Shown: positions 48,541-58,116, numbered from the stretch's first letter. The stretch: DNA of 64,000 bases from Paenibacillus dokdonensis (GCF_004916975.1 NZ_STGQ01000001.1:3837674-3901673); one strand, 5' to 3'. Numbers and translations: made by a program. Notes: generated by a model from the letters alone, not told the origin.

Positions 48541-50793
48541 TTAAAGCGCGGTCATATCTTTATTTCTCCGGATCATGTGGTCACGGTATTCGCCTGGAGA
48601 CAGGCACACGATCTTTTTAAACATCCGTCCAAACGATATCGCATTCACATATCCTACTTCTTCGGCAATTTCCTGGATTGTCTGATCCGTTTCCGTAAGA
48701 AGGGTCTGGGCATGGCCGATTCTGAGCTCGATCAAATAATCCACAAACTTCTGTCCGGTTTCCTCCTTGAATAATTTGCTGAGCATTTTGGAAGAAAGGT
48801 TGAACAGATCGCTTAAAAAGTCCAGGGACAGATCGGGATTGGCAAATTCCCGGTCCATATATTCACGTACACTTCGGATCGTTTCGGAATGATTCCGTGT
48901 CACCTGAGCCTTCTGAAGCTCCCCGTAAAATTGCTCCAGAGTCTGCTCGAAGTTCACCTCTACCTGCTCCAGCGTATCCGATAACTGAATTGCCTCCAGT
49001 AGGGAAGGCCGCCCTTTATGTTCCCACAGCTCCTGGTATTCCTTTGTCATTTTATCCATTTCGCGTCCGATGGAGTAAATCAAATAATCCGCCAGGCTTA
49101 TGATATGATCGCTGCTCAATATATTTTGTTCAATGCTGCGGATCAGCGTCTTGTGTTTCTCCCGCCACTCCTCTTTTCCAAGCCTGAATGACTGAGCGAT
49201 CGAATGCACCAGCTGAAAATAATCGAACATGGCGCCGTGCTCCTCCTTAGCGAGCAGATTATAGAAAATGATCCGGTTATTACCCAGAATCATTTTATAT
49301 TTCAAAGCCTGCTGCGCTTGAGCATAAGAGTCCGGAATTTCTTCCAGGTTATAGGCGGCCCCGCCCGCACCAACCGTCACCGTGAGCTTCAAATGCTCCT
49401 CCACCCACTTCCTGGCATGATCCAAAATCTCTGTAACCTGCTTCTGTGGGTCCTGCAGCTCTTCGATTTGCAAAAGCACTCCCAATGCGTCATTCGCGAT
49501 CCACTCGGTCCACACAAAACCCCCATGCTCCTGGGCTGTTTCCTGGATGACGCTTTTCAGCGCAAATTTCATCAAATACTGGTCCTGCTGGGTAAACTGG
49601 CCACAGAACTGCGTATATTTATCGATTTCGATGACGCATGCAACTTGTCGTTCAGCAAAATCATTCAGCTGCATCGCATCCCGCATGACCTCCCATTCTT
49701 CAGGTCTTGAGAAATGCTGTCCCTCCATCAACTGCTGGAACAAATAAGCCTTTTTCACATGAAGATCTTCGCGGTGCTGCCGTTGGTAGCTGTTGGATTG
49801 CTCCAGCATCTGGTTAATGGCCGACTGGAGAAAGGTAAATTCGTCCTGCCCGTTCCCATGCAGCAGGGTTGTAGCTTTATTTTGAGAAAATTTCTGCACC
49901 TGGGACACAATCTGCTCAATTGGCTTATAGTTTTTTTTGGCAGCATACACGATCCACGCCACTCCAGCTAAAATCATCAAGATTCCCAGCATAAACCAGA
50001 TGTTGAAAAGCTGATTCGCCACGTTAACCCACTTTCCGTTAATCAGCCCGCTCTGGTACTCCCAGCCGGTCACGGGAGAAATGGCCTGTGAAACGACATT
50101 TTGCTTCTTCTCTGCTTCGGAGACCGGAAGAACATCGCTGCCGCCTTGGTCAAGAATATGGATATAGCTGACATCCTGGCTGTACATGCTTTCAATAGAA
50201 TTATTGATTGCATCGGCGGATACGTTGACGACGAGGAAACCTTGGCCGGTTTTGAGGAAGGGGGCTTTCAATGCTAAAGTAACAACCCGGTTCGGTCCCT
50301 TGATGCTGAATTCTTCGAATTTTCTGACCCCTGTCCAGCCGGCATCCTTCTTTTCCTGGTTGATGTACGGTTTGATGAAAGGGTAATCCGGATAATCCTG
50401 CAATCCGGAGCTTGTAGCGCTGCTCAGGATGAAGTTATCCTTGGTCCGAACGAGATAAATGGAGTCGACCAGAGGGTAAGCGTTTTTGAAATTATTAATA
50501 AACTCAACGAGCTTGATATTCAAATAATAATCATTTTGTGTGCCATTTTTATAAAATGCGGATATGTCCGTGTTCTTCAGCATTTCGGTCATCAGCATCT
50601 GCTCGATGGTTTTGAGGGAGGAGTCGATGGAGCTCATCGCTTGCAGAAGGAGGGTTTCATTGGCCTTAACGGCTTCCTTGCGGCTCTGATCACTAAGCAG
50701 CTGAAAAAACATGAAGAAAATAAAGGATATAACAATAAAAAAAGCAGGCATGTACGAAAAAATCTGGCGGTAAAACCATTTGCGATTCCGCAT
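48541..50793 (-). CDS. Membrane-bound AraC family regulator (YtdP/YesS-like)
   Basis: 750 residues. TM1 (about 10-32), an extracellular sensor (about 33-265) and TM2 (about 270-290) are followed by a HAMP-like linker, a GGDEF-like middle region and a C-terminal AraC pair of helix-turn-helices (about 645-745; DLFNLSSKMLSKLFKEETGQKF, EEVGYVNAISFGRMFKK). The ATG at 50793 with AAGGAGAGGGAG is chosen over one seven codons earlier. Such one-component sensors activate adjacent LplABC-type operons on detecting an oligosaccharide outside the cell. A cre-like site lies upstream. Confidence 0.9.
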   Translation of the reverse strand: MRNRKWFYRQIFSYMPAFFIVISFIFFMFFQLLSDQSRKEAVKANETLLLQAMSSIDSSLKTIEQMLMTEMLKNTDISAFYKNGTQNDYYLNIKLVEFINNFKNAYPLVDSIYLVRTKDNFILSSATSSGLQDYPDYPFIKPYINQEKKDAGWTGVRKFEEFSIKGPNRVVTLALKAPFLKTGQGFLVVNVSADAINNSIESMYSQDVSYIHILDQGGSDVLPVSEAEKKQNVVSQAISPVTGWEYQSGLINGKWVNVANQLFNIWFMLGILMILAGVAWIVYAAKKNYKPIEQIVSQVQKFSQNKATTLLHGNGQDEFTFLQSAINQMLEQSNSYQRQHREDLHVKKAYLFQQLMEGQHFSRPEEWEVMRDAMQLNDFAERQVACVIEIDKYTQFCGQFTQQDQYLMKFALKSVIQETAQEHGGFVWTEWIANDALGVLLQIEELQDPQKQVTEILDHARKWVEEHLKLTVTVGAGGAAYNLEEIPDSYAQAQQALKYKMILGNNRIIFYNLLAKEEHGAMFDYFQLVHSIAQSFRLGKEEWREKHKTLIRSIEQNILSSDHIISLADYLIYSIGREMDKMTKEYQELWEHKGRPSLLEAIQLSDTLEQVEVNFEQTLEQFYGELQKAQVTRNHSETIRSVREYMDREFANPDLSLDFLSDLFNLSSKMLSKLFKEETGQKFVDYLIELRIGHAQTLLTETDQTIQEIAEEVGYVNAISFGRMFKKIVCLSPGEYRDHMIRRNKDMTAL

Positions 50794-50876
50794 CGGCTCC
50801 CTCTCCTTACGCATGGATTCTCTTTCGGATGTCGTCTATGTTCTGAGCTTGCATTCCCTGAGAGGGCCGCAAATGA

Positions 50877-50892
50877 ATTAAAACGCTTTCAA
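50877..50892 (-). promoter_or_regulatory. Putative cre (CcpA) site
   Basis: On the minus strand TTGAAAGCGTTTTAAT fits the catabolite-response element WTGAAARCGYTTTCWW with one mismatch. It lies about 85 bases before the regulator start, which would put the fucoside locus under glucose repression. Confidence 0.55.
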
Positions 50893-50956
50893 ACACATGT
50901 GCATATTATAACATTCCAATCCATGGAATTCATTAGTGCCAAAGTAGGCAAATAAC

Positions 50957-51001
50957 CCCCCTCGGTATTCCGGGCTCAATAGCCATGAACTGCCGAAGGG
51001 G
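50957..51001 (-). terminator. Terminator of the GNAT acetyltransferase gene
   Basis: CCCCTCGGTA pairs with TGCCGAAGGGG (one bulge), with an inner GGCT/AGCC stem and a short T-rich tail on the minus strand, eight bases past the stop. Confidence 0.5.
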
Positions 51002-51008
51002 CTGATAA

Positions 51009-51581
51009 CTAATGATCTCCGCTTTGTTTCTTGTTCCGATACGCTTTTTCGTGGTAACGGAGAATGGATTCGAATACGTTTTTCCCATTATCATCAGATT
51101 CTATGGGGCTGTCCACATCCAGGCTTACATACATTGCTTTGTATGTCTCAGGCACCCAAATATACGTGTGGACATAATCCGTTGCCGTGTACCCCGCTTT
51201 TTTCCAGAAAGCGATTCTCTTGGCATTTTCTTCGCTGGGGTCTGCTTCCGCCTCAATCACGATGCCTCTGCAGTTTCTGGATTTCGCCCATCTTTTCAAA
51301 TCTTCGAGACAAGCCAGCCCCAAGCCTTTTCCGCGTTCATGCCTGCTTACTGCAATATAATCGATGACAAGCAAACTCTCCTTCGAATCCGTTCCCGTCA
51401 GCGCCATAGCGACCGGAGCGGCTTGGATATACCACACATGCAGCTCGCACAGGCCTCTTTCAAACATTTTTACGATAATGCCCTTGTTTTTTCGCCCATG
51501 CTCCGGAAAGGCTTCTTCATAGACAGGCTCTGCCTGAAGCCACATTTCTTCATCCCATTGTTCTGTAACTTGATGCCGCAT
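51009..51581 (-). CDS. GNAT family N-acetyltransferase
   Basis: 190 residues with the acetyl-CoA binding motif VSRHERGKGLGLACLEDLKRWA and the later IAFWKKAGY strand-helix. AAAGGAG precedes the ATG. It is a single gene between two terminators. Substrate unknown. Confidence 0.8.
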   Translation of the reverse strand: MRHQVTEQWDEEMWLQAEPVYEEAFPEHGRKNKGIIVKMFERGLCELHVWYIQAAPVAMALTGTDSKESLLVIDYIAVSRHERGKGLGLACLEDLKRWAKSRNCRGIVIEAEADPSEENAKRIAFWKKAGYTATDYVHTYIWVPETYKAMYVSLDVDSPIESDDNGKNVFESILRYHEKAYRNKKQSGDH

Positions 51582-51725
51582 ATCATGGTCTCCTTTATGA
51601 AAACTTCTCTATTCTAACTGCTCCCTTTAGTGTATAGCTGCATTCTCCCCATAAGCAAACGATCCGGATATCCTATTCATATGATGAGTCGTGCCAGTCT
51701 TAAGTAGGCCGATTTGCAAACAAAA

Positions 51726-51759
51726 AAACACCGCAGACAAAATATGCTCTACGGTGTTT
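51726..51759 (-). terminator. Terminator of the OPT/DUF917 cluster
   Basis: AAACACCG pairs with CGGTGTTT around an 18-base loop, followed by seven T on the minus strand, about 30 bases past the aminopeptidase stop. Confidence 0.8.
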
Positions 51760-51788
51760 CTGTAAATATCGGTTAAGAACCGATCATG

Positions 51789-52742
51789 CTATTTTCCGAT
51801 CAGCTCACCATTTTTCATGATAAGCTCCTCGTCCAAGTAGACGTCCGGCTTGCCGACAACGCAGTCGATATGAACACCCGCCGCAACCGTTCCACCGAAC
51901 GTGTTATTGCTGCCAAAGGCCACATGGATCGTGCCGGAGACTTTCTCGTCTTCCAGCACGACACCAGTAATTCTTGCCTTTTCATTCGTGCCTATGCCGA
52001 ATTCTCCGAGCATTCTGCCATCGCCGTCTCCCAGCATTTGCAGCAGCTTTTCCCCTTCTTCACCGCCTACGGCAGCAACGAGACGCCCCTTCTCAACGCT
52101 CAGGACAATCGGACCTGCCAGCTTGCCGACACCGGCGATCGAACCGTCAACGACGATTTGACCTGTGGCAGAACCTTCGACGGGTGCAATGTAAGCCTCG
52201 CCGGAAGGTAGATTACCCGATTGACCCGGCTCCAGATACATGCCTGTGCTTGGTACTCCATCGCGGCCCTCAATGGAAAATTCCAGTGAATGGCCGTCTT
52301 TTTCGATTCGTACCTTGCGGCTTTGGGTCAGCATCTCCGTGACCTCCTCCGTCAGTGCTTTGACCTGTGTGTAGTCGGCGGCAATCGCGCCCTCCAGGAA
52401 CATATCCTCCGTGATTCCCGGCATCGTCGCAACGCGGGCTCCGGCTGCTGCAGCCTGCTTGCGCGCCTGTGTGTGGGTAAGAGAATGCTTCGTGATGCAC
52501 ACAACGGCCTGTGAGCTGACCATAGCTGCGGCGACAGCTGCAGGCGGTTCTTGCCCGGACTTACCCCGCTCCTTCATGACCATCAGCATAGCTTCCGCGC
52601 CCATGCGTCTTCCCGCTTCGTAAAGTAACTCCGCCAGTTCCTTTCGGGTATCGTCGGTAACGACAAGAAAGGTCTCTCCGGCCTTGAGTCCAAGGCAATC
52701 CGCCAGCGTTTTCATGCTTATTTCAATGATTTTTTCGCTCAT
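51789..52742 (-). CDS. M29-type (aminopeptidase T-like, COG2309) metallopeptidase
   Basis: 317 residues, resembling thermophilic aminopeptidase T/AmpS but shorter. Candidate metal ligands line up with the family: E182 (PSGEAYIAPVEG), E247 (GEFGIGTN), H273 (IHVAFGSN), and H291/D293 (HIDCV). It is cytoplasmic (no signal). It is the last gene of a minus-strand unit with AroM, DUF1177, DUF917 and an OPT transporter, 48 bases after aroM. This suggests it hydrolyses a peptide or amide bond in the imported compound. The same fold also houses NicX-type ring-opening dioxygenases, so a non-peptidase role is possible. Confidence 0.78.
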   Translation of the reverse strand: MSEKIIEISMKTLADCLGLKAGETFLVVTDDTRKELAELLYEAGRRMGAEAMLMVMKERGKSGQEPPAAVAAAMVSSQAVVCITKHSLTHTQARKQAAAAGARVATMPGITEDMFLEGAIAADYTQVKALTEEVTEMLTQSRKVRIEKDGHSLEFSIEGRDGVPSTGMYLEPGQSGNLPSGEAYIAPVEGSATGQIVVDGSIAGVGKLAGPIVLSVEKGRLVAAVGGEEGEKLLQMLGDGDGRMLGEFGIGTNEKARITGVVLEDEKVSGTIHVAFGSNNTFGGTVAAGVHIDCVVGKPDVYLDEELIMKNGELIGK

Positions 52743-52790
52743 TTTTTTATTAGCTTCCTTTCATACGAGAAATATCTTATATGGGCCGAA

Positions 52791-53462
52791 TTATATCATT
52801 TCCGATACGACTTTTGCCATAATGGCATTGGAGAGGATGACAGGCGATCCCGTCTCTTCGGCGACGATTGCCCGCGCTTCTTCCGTATAACCCATGCAAT
52901 CCAGCAGGAAAATATCCGCTTTGTCCTTCAGCTCAGATGCGGCGGCTTGGAAATTCCCATTCGTGAACAAATACGGCGAGGCAACGGCAAACTCCGGATG
53001 AAGCCCCTGCGGCTCATATTTTGGTCTCAGGCTTACCTTTTGCTCTTCAAGGGGAACGATGACGCCCAACCTTCTGCTGCCGACCATTGCTTTCACAACC
53101 GGAGGAATAATATGATCTGGCTCGATCAAGTAAGACGTTCTGGTATGAAGTCCCGGGAATACGCCCGTGCACAGCAGCAGAATATGCCCTACTCCTTGCT
53201 CTTCCATTTCGAATATTTTATTTTGCAGGATGGGCTGAATTTTATTCCGTCCCATAATAACGGACTGGCCTGTTGTTAACCGGGATGTCAAACTGTAGTC
53301 ATCTTCACCCGGCTGTAAATGGGCGTCGATATATTCCTTCGTCAATCCATCCAGCACGCCAGCCTGGATCATCTCCACCCGCTTAGACAAATGTGCTTCC
53401 AGAATCGGAGTGACGTCTTTACGTGGCGCCTGACCGATCGTCATTACCCCAAGCTTCGTCAT
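52791..53462 (-). CDS. AroM family protein
   Basis: 223 residues closely following the E. coli AroM pattern: GVMTIGQAPRKDV at the start, ILLLCTGVFPGL, LIEPDHIIPPVVKAMV, LGVIVPLEEQ, and the C-terminal LLDCMGYTEEAR and PVILSNAIMA. The fold is like Asp/Glu racemases, with Cys in LLCTG and LDCMGY at the places of the two racemase cysteines. No enzyme activity is established for AroM. It sits between DUF1177 and the M29 peptidase. GGAGGGG precedes the ATG. Confidence 0.8.
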   Translation of the reverse strand: MTKLGVMTIGQAPRKDVTPILEAHLSKRVEMIQAGVLDGLTKEYIDAHLQPGEDDYSLTSRLTTGQSVIMGRNKIQPILQNKIFEMEEQGVGHILLLCTGVFPGLHTRTSYLIEPDHIIPPVVKAMVGSRRLGVIVPLEEQKVSLRPKYEPQGLHPEFAVASPYLFTNGNFQAAASELKDKADIFLLDCMGYTEEARAIVAEETGSPVILSNAIMAKVVSEMI

Positions 53463-53573
53463 TGGTCATCCCCTCCATGCTTAACATGAATCTTTCTCAA
53501 AATTTTTCCAAGTGCTTCGATGACCTGTTTACAAAAGGGAAGAGAACTAACGCCCCTTCCCTTCCACATTTAT

Positions 53574-54518
53574 TTATTTCCCTTGGGCATTGCCTGCGGT
53601 TTGCAGAGTTTTCATCGACCCGTAAAGCTTGCCGATCCGTTCATATTCCACTTCATCATAGAAGGCACAGGTTCCATTCGTTACTTCCTTAGCGGTTTCC
53701 ACAGCAAACCGAACCGCTGCAGCAATGTCTACTTCGTGACTAGCTCCCGTTCCGCAGCCCGGAACAACGGATTGCGTAGTCACTGCGACGCCTACCACAG
53801 GTGCGGATGTCGCAACAGCCGGCTGCAAAATGGAGTTGATATGATACAAGTCGTTGCCATAAGGCGTAATATCCTGCATTGTAATCGGGAAGGTCACCGG
53901 AAGAAGGCCGGTGGTCATTTCCATAATACGCAAGAGATCTTCGCTAACCCGCAAAATATAGCCTTCTTTCACGGTAGGTGAAATTGCAAAGCCCTTGTGA
54001 TTGATCACGCGATTGCCCTTGGTCGTATCGATCGAAAGAACAGCCTCCATCTCGGGCAAAACCTCATGAGCATTCATGGCACCAATATCAACCGGCGAAT
54101 CCATAAAGTCGACTGGCTCATGCGGACGAGTCGGAGCATCGGGACAGATATGGGTTGTCACGATGACATCGCCTTTCAAACGGTCTCCTTTCGCCTGCAT
54201 ATCCGCCAGCTTCAGCGCTGAGGCCACCGCGGCTACCGCGCCATCGGCGTCGGACACGAGTCCGGTTCTGGTCGGACGGGCACCTATTCCGCCAAGGCGA
54301 CCCACGATGCCAAATGTGGCGGCGCTGCCCCCCTTTGCCTTGCCCTCGGTTCCGGGGATCATGATTTTAATGAAATCCGTGCTGCCCTTCTCGCCGGTCA
54401 CCTTTTTGACCTCTACAGTAACATCCCGATAGCTGCCGAGCAGCTCCTTTACCTTTTCTCCGGTTGCATTCGCATCGTCCAGCGCATCCAGCGCAATCAT
54501 TGTTTGTTTTAATGTCAT
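53574..54518 (-). CDS. DUF1177 family protein
   Basis: 314 residues with conserved blocks KGGSAATFGIVGRLGGIGARP, THICPDAPTRPHEPVDFMDSP and VVPGCGTGASHEVDIAAAVRFA. His, Asp and Glu are plentiful in these blocks, compatible with a metal-dependent hydrolase, but no known active site is evident. AGGAGG lies nine bases before the ATG. It is within the OPT/DUF917/AroM unit; function unknown. Confidence 0.78.
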   Translation of the reverse strand: MTLKQTMIALDALDDANATGEKVKELLGSYRDVTVEVKKVTGEKGSTDFIKIMIPGTEGKAKGGSAATFGIVGRLGGIGARPTRTGLVSDADGAVAAVASALKLADMQAKGDRLKGDVIVTTHICPDAPTRPHEPVDFMDSPVDIGAMNAHEVLPEMEAVLSIDTTKGNRVINHKGFAISPTVKEGYILRVSEDLLRIMEMTTGLLPVTFPITMQDITPYGNDLYHINSILQPAVATSAPVVGVAVTTQSVVPGCGTGASHEVDIAAAVRFAVETAKEVTNGTCAFYDEVEYERIGKLYGSMKTLQTAGNAQGK

Positions 54519-54564
54519 TTTTCCATACCTCCATGCTAGTCTGAAATGATGAGCCGAACATAAA

Positions 54565-55623
54565 TCAAAAAATGTAATCCAATACCGGTTTCTTAATGAT
54601 GTCTTCTACAGGCTGCAATAACTTTTTGTTATTCATCGTGCTGCTCAGCAGCAATTTCTCCCTTGGGACGACGATGATCGCGAGCTGCTGTCCTTTTTTA
54701 AGAGCGGCCGTAACGATCGGCTTTGCCGTTTTGGCATCAATTGTCATGATGAGATCCGGGAAAGTCGCGTAACGCTCTCCACCCTTCTCCAGAGTCATGT
54801 ATTCATTCCAGAAGGTCATCTCGAAGCCGTCAATTCTTACCGTTCCGACATCGAAACCTCCCACTGTTTCAATCTCAAAATCCGTCACTTCTCCGGCGGC
54901 AACAACTTGTCCTCCGAGTTTCGCGGCGACGGCGGCGATTGCAGCTTCACCCTTTGCTCCAAGCAGCGCTTCGCCGACTTCAATCGCCTTCGTGATCGCG
55001 CCGGGAGCCCCGTTATTTCTGGCATACGCTGCCGTAACCGGGTTTCTCGCTACGGCAACCAAGCCACCGGCTTCAATGGATGCCTTGCGGATGAGCGAAG
55101 CTGCTTTGCCAAGCGAACCTGTGATGCTGAACTCCAAGTAATGATCGTCTTTACCGCCAACTGCCGTTTGATGCGATACGTAATCCTCGATTTCAGTCAA
55201 ATTCATCGCACCCATCGTTCCTGTTGGGTGAGCTCTTCCGTTGCAGGCAAAATCCACAAGAGGGATGCCTGTCATGACCGATTGCAGCCATCCGTTCACC
55301 GTTGTCCCGGCCCCATTCTCATTCGTATGAATCGCAGAAATCGGTTTATGAAGTCCACGGGCCAGCATTTCCAGTGATCGTGCATAATGAATAGGCTTCA
55401 GAAATTTATCCTTTGCTCCGGGAGCCCCGACAAGCGATACCGTTACAAACGTATCGTTGTCAGCGAACTGGTCGATTGTATGCAGCTCAGGCGAACCTAA
55501 TTCAAGCGCCAACCGTCCAATCTGAAGCCCCTCTTCGATCCAGCCTCCGCCGCCACCTCCCAAAATGGCGCCACCGAATACGGCACTTTCCATCATTCTC
55601 TCGTCCAATTTAATCGTAGTCAT
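54565..55623 (-). CDS. DUF917 family protein (S-methylthiohydantoin desulfurase-like N domain)
   Basis: 352 residues. The start has a striking glycine run, GGAILGGGGGGW, typical of DUF917. This is followed by NENGAGTTVNGWLQSV and VDFACNGRAHPTGTMGAM, with a possible active-site Cys/Asp. DUF917 (PF06032) has been renamed after an S-methyl-thiohydantoin desulfurase, as far as I recall; many homologues lie beside hydantoinase/oxoprolinase genes. The ATG at 55623 has AGGTG nine bases upstream; two earlier starts lie on or too near that site. Its start is next to the OPT stop. Confidence 0.75.
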   Translation of the reverse strand: MTTIKLDERMMESAVFGGAILGGGGGGWIEEGLQIGRLALELGSPELHTIDQFADNDTFVTVSLVGAPGAKDKFLKPIHYARSLEMLARGLHKPISAIHTNENGAGTTVNGWLQSVMTGIPLVDFACNGRAHPTGTMGAMNLTEIEDYVSHQTAVGGKDDHYLEFSITGSLGKAASLIRKASIEAGGLVAVARNPVTAAYARNNGAPGAITKAIEVGEALLGAKGEAAIAAVAAKLGGQVVAAGEVTDFEIETVGGFDVGTVRIDGFEMTFWNEYMTLEKGGERYATFPDLIMTIDAKTAKPIVTAALKKGQQLAIIVVPREKLLLSSTMNNKKLLQPVEDIIKKPVLDYIF

Positions 55624-55635
55624 ATCCATCCGCAC

Positions 55636-57246
55636 CTACTTTCTGATTTTAAATATAGAATTAAAGAAGCTGTATATGGCATCACCTGCGATGAAACCGG
55701 CAGCCAAAATACTCATTGAAGTCTCAGCATCCTTGCCTTTCACTTTCAGCACGACGATCCGGATCAGGAGACCCGCAAGGACCGCCCAACAGGCATTGGG
55801 TGTAAGGATGAGCAGACCGGTTGCGAACATGACGCCAACCTGGCGCTTCGCACCGCCGATCCATTGCAAAATGGCTCCAGGGATCGCCCACACCAGCAGC
55901 TTCATCGCTACATCCGGTGAGGCTCCCGCTTGAATGGTGGATACATAGACGGTATCAATTGGCGGAACGAGGTTTTGCGAGAAATACGAGTGATATGTCA
56001 GAGCCACGACAACCACCGCTACAGCAAAAGCAACCATACCTGTCAGATACTGCTGTTTTCGGCCCCGCCGTTCAAACTCTGCATCCTCCCCGTTGCCCCG
56101 AAGGATATAGCCGGTTTTCAGATCGTAACCCATATCTGCAAACGCCGGACCTGTTGCAGCACTAAAGCCGGCAAGCAGGGCAAGCGCAACCGTCGGGAAG
56201 CCGATCATCATACCGAATAACAAGGTAATGAAAGCGACCGCGAACGCCGGGAACCAACCCGAATGCATCGCAGCAATGCCGACGATAAGTTCATGGACGA
56301 ACGCCGCAAAGGCGGCAAAAACAAGAAACCCGATCAGCATGCCGAAGGACATTTTCGTAATCAAGCCGCCGATAATCGCGATAATCAAGGCAATGATTAG
56401 GTAAGCGACAAATCCATAACCGAGGGCGCGTCTCGCCTCACCCTCCGTTCGTGTGTATTTGCCGGCTTCTGCTTCCCGATCTTCCTTCTTCGGGCGTTTC
56501 AGAATAAGGAAAGCTGCTTGAACCAGAGCTACAATGCCCGCGCCGATCATGACACCATGCGCGATATACAGCTTGTCAACGTCGATGTTAAACCAAGGAA
56601 TCGAATATTGGCGGATCAAAAGCCCAATACCGAACATGCCCAGCGCCCAGATGTTACCGATGAATGCCACACCGAAAGCGGACATTGAAATATGGAAATA
56701 GGAGCCGATCAGGCCTACAACGGTTCCGACGCCAAGCAGCCCGGCGCGTTTGCCGCCTTTATCACCGGCGATAATCGATTCGGCTGTCGCTACGCCCGGT
56801 GCCCAGGTTCCCGACGCCGGGAACAGCTTCGAATCAAACAGCTTATACAAGAGTGCCGAGTCTACAAACATCGCAAGAGCCGCGCCGATCAGCATGGGGA
56901 TAATCAGCTTGGTCTCTCCCATGACAAAAGGGATGCCGATGGGAATAAATAAACTGTTGGCTGCCCCAAACGTCGCAGAGGAGATCGAAGTTTGGACCAG
57001 ATTTTGACGGTGCACCGATTTATATTTTTTAAAAACCGCAATCGGTATTCTCGCGATCAGCATCGCGACAAGTGCCCCGATGATCGCTGTGTTTGGCGTC
57101 ACGCCCAGTGTCGTTACAATCTGAATACCGACAATAGCGCCAAGAACGCCGGTTATGATATTGAGAATCAGGGCAAATGGTTCAAATATACTGGGATGCT
57201 TCTCTTTTTTGCCTTCTTGTCCCACATCGTTCTTCATTTCGCTCAT
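55636..57246 (-). CDS. OPT family oligopeptide transporter
   Basis: 536 residues with about 13-14 transmembrane segments, of the OPT/YSL superfamily (secondary, proton-coupled import of peptides or metal chelates). Features include ATAESIIAGDKGGKRAGLLG and FSAATGPAFADMGYDLKTGY. GGAGG lies seven bases before the ATG. A hydrophilic loop of about 40 residues (RPKKEDREAEAGKYTRTEGEARR, about 255-280) splits the protein. It is second in the unit after the racemase gene and presumably brings in the substrate for the enzymes that follow. Confidence 0.87.
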   Translation of the reverse strand: MSEMKNDVGQEGKKEKHPSIFEPFALILNIITGVLGAIVGIQIVTTLGVTPNTAIIGALVAMLIARIPIAVFKKYKSVHRQNLVQTSISSATFGAANSLFIPIGIPFVMGETKLIIPMLIGAALAMFVDSALLYKLFDSKLFPASGTWAPGVATAESIIAGDKGGKRAGLLGVGTVVGLIGSYFHISMSAFGVAFIGNIWALGMFGIGLLIRQYSIPWFNIDVDKLYIAHGVMIGAGIVALVQAAFLILKRPKKEDREAEAGKYTRTEGEARRALGYGFVAYLIIALIIAIIGGLITKMSFGMLIGFLVFAAFAAFVHELIVGIAAMHSGWFPAFAVAFITLLFGMMIGFPTVALALLAGFSAATGPAFADMGYDLKTGYILRGNGEDAEFERRGRKQQYLTGMVAFAVAVVVVALTYHSYFSQNLVPPIDTVYVSTIQAGASPDVAMKLLVWAIPGAILQWIGGAKRQVGVMFATGLLILTPNACWAVLAGLLIRIVVLKVKGKDAETSMSILAAGFIAGDAIYSFFNSIFKIRK

Positions 57247-57367
57247 CCATATGCCTCCAATTTGTGTAAGTTGATCACTCTTTTAATTTTCACGACATTC
57301 AGATCGAAGACCGATAGAATAGCGATACATTCACTGTCCATTCGAACATAATCGTTCCACATGACGA

Positions 57368-58009
57368 TCAGTCAATTTGTTTATAAAAATTAGCAGCTAT
57401 CAAACCTTCCGATTCAACCGGATCGATGACCGGAATCTGCAATTCCTTGCGGATCACATCTGCAAACGAAATGGTCGCAAATCCCGTGCAAGCGAATACA
57501 ATTGCTTTTGCACCTTTGTTAACGAGCGTACGTGCCCCTTCCAGAGCCATCCTGCGTCCTTCGTCCGTTAACAAATCCGTCGTATTCGTTACGCCTTCCG
57601 GACGGTTATAGCCGACAATCAGATCACCCAGCACGTCTCTCATCACGGGCGGAACGCCTTCAGTGATACCCATCAGCCCAACCGGTTCGCCAAGCGCACG
57701 AGCCACGAGCGAAGCAGAGCTTCCTCCTCCGATTACAGGGATCGAAACACGACCGCGCAGCTCTTGGATACCGGGATCAGCTGCACAGCTAATAATCAGC
57801 AAGCGGCGGCCTTCCTTTTCCAGCTCGATGCCCAGCTCGACAATCTTCGGAATAGCTACAATCTCCGACTCTTCGTCGTAGATACCCAATGGTTGGTCAG
57901 GAATACTTCTGCTTAACACAGATATACCAAAATGCTTTTGAATCATTTCCCCATGCGATTGAAGCACTTCATTATCTTTTGCGGTAAATACGCGAATTAA
58001 CCCAATCAC
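57368..58009 (-). CDS. Asp/Glu/hydantoin racemase family protein
   Basis: 213 residues with the two active-site cysteines of the family: C75 (IISCAADPG) and C174 (VFACTGFA). Flanking loops, GGGSSASLV and DPVESEGLIAANF, are nearest to hydantoin/aspartate racemases. It uses a GTG start after AAAGGGTGG. It is the first gene of the unit and faces the PucR terminator upstream. The presence of a racemase suggests that the imported compound has a stereocentre adjacent to a carbonyl. Confidence 0.82.
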   Translation of the reverse strand: MIGLIRVFTAKDNEVLQSHGEMIQKHFGISVLSRSIPDQPLGIYDEESEIVAIPKIVELGIELEKEGRRLLIISCAADPGIQELRGRVSIPVIGGGSSASLVARALGEPVGLMGITEGVPPVMRDVLGDLIVGYNRPEGVTNTTDLLTDEGRRMALEGARTLVNKGAKAIVFACTGFATISFADVIRKELQIPVIDPVESEGLIAANFYKQID

Positions 58010-58116
58010 AGCTGACCACCCTTTCGTCCCTTTTCTCTTATGTTAAATTTTATTACATTAGATTTTATTCTTTTACCTGTTAGCCAACAATGTACTCATC
58101 CACCAAAACTAAAAAC

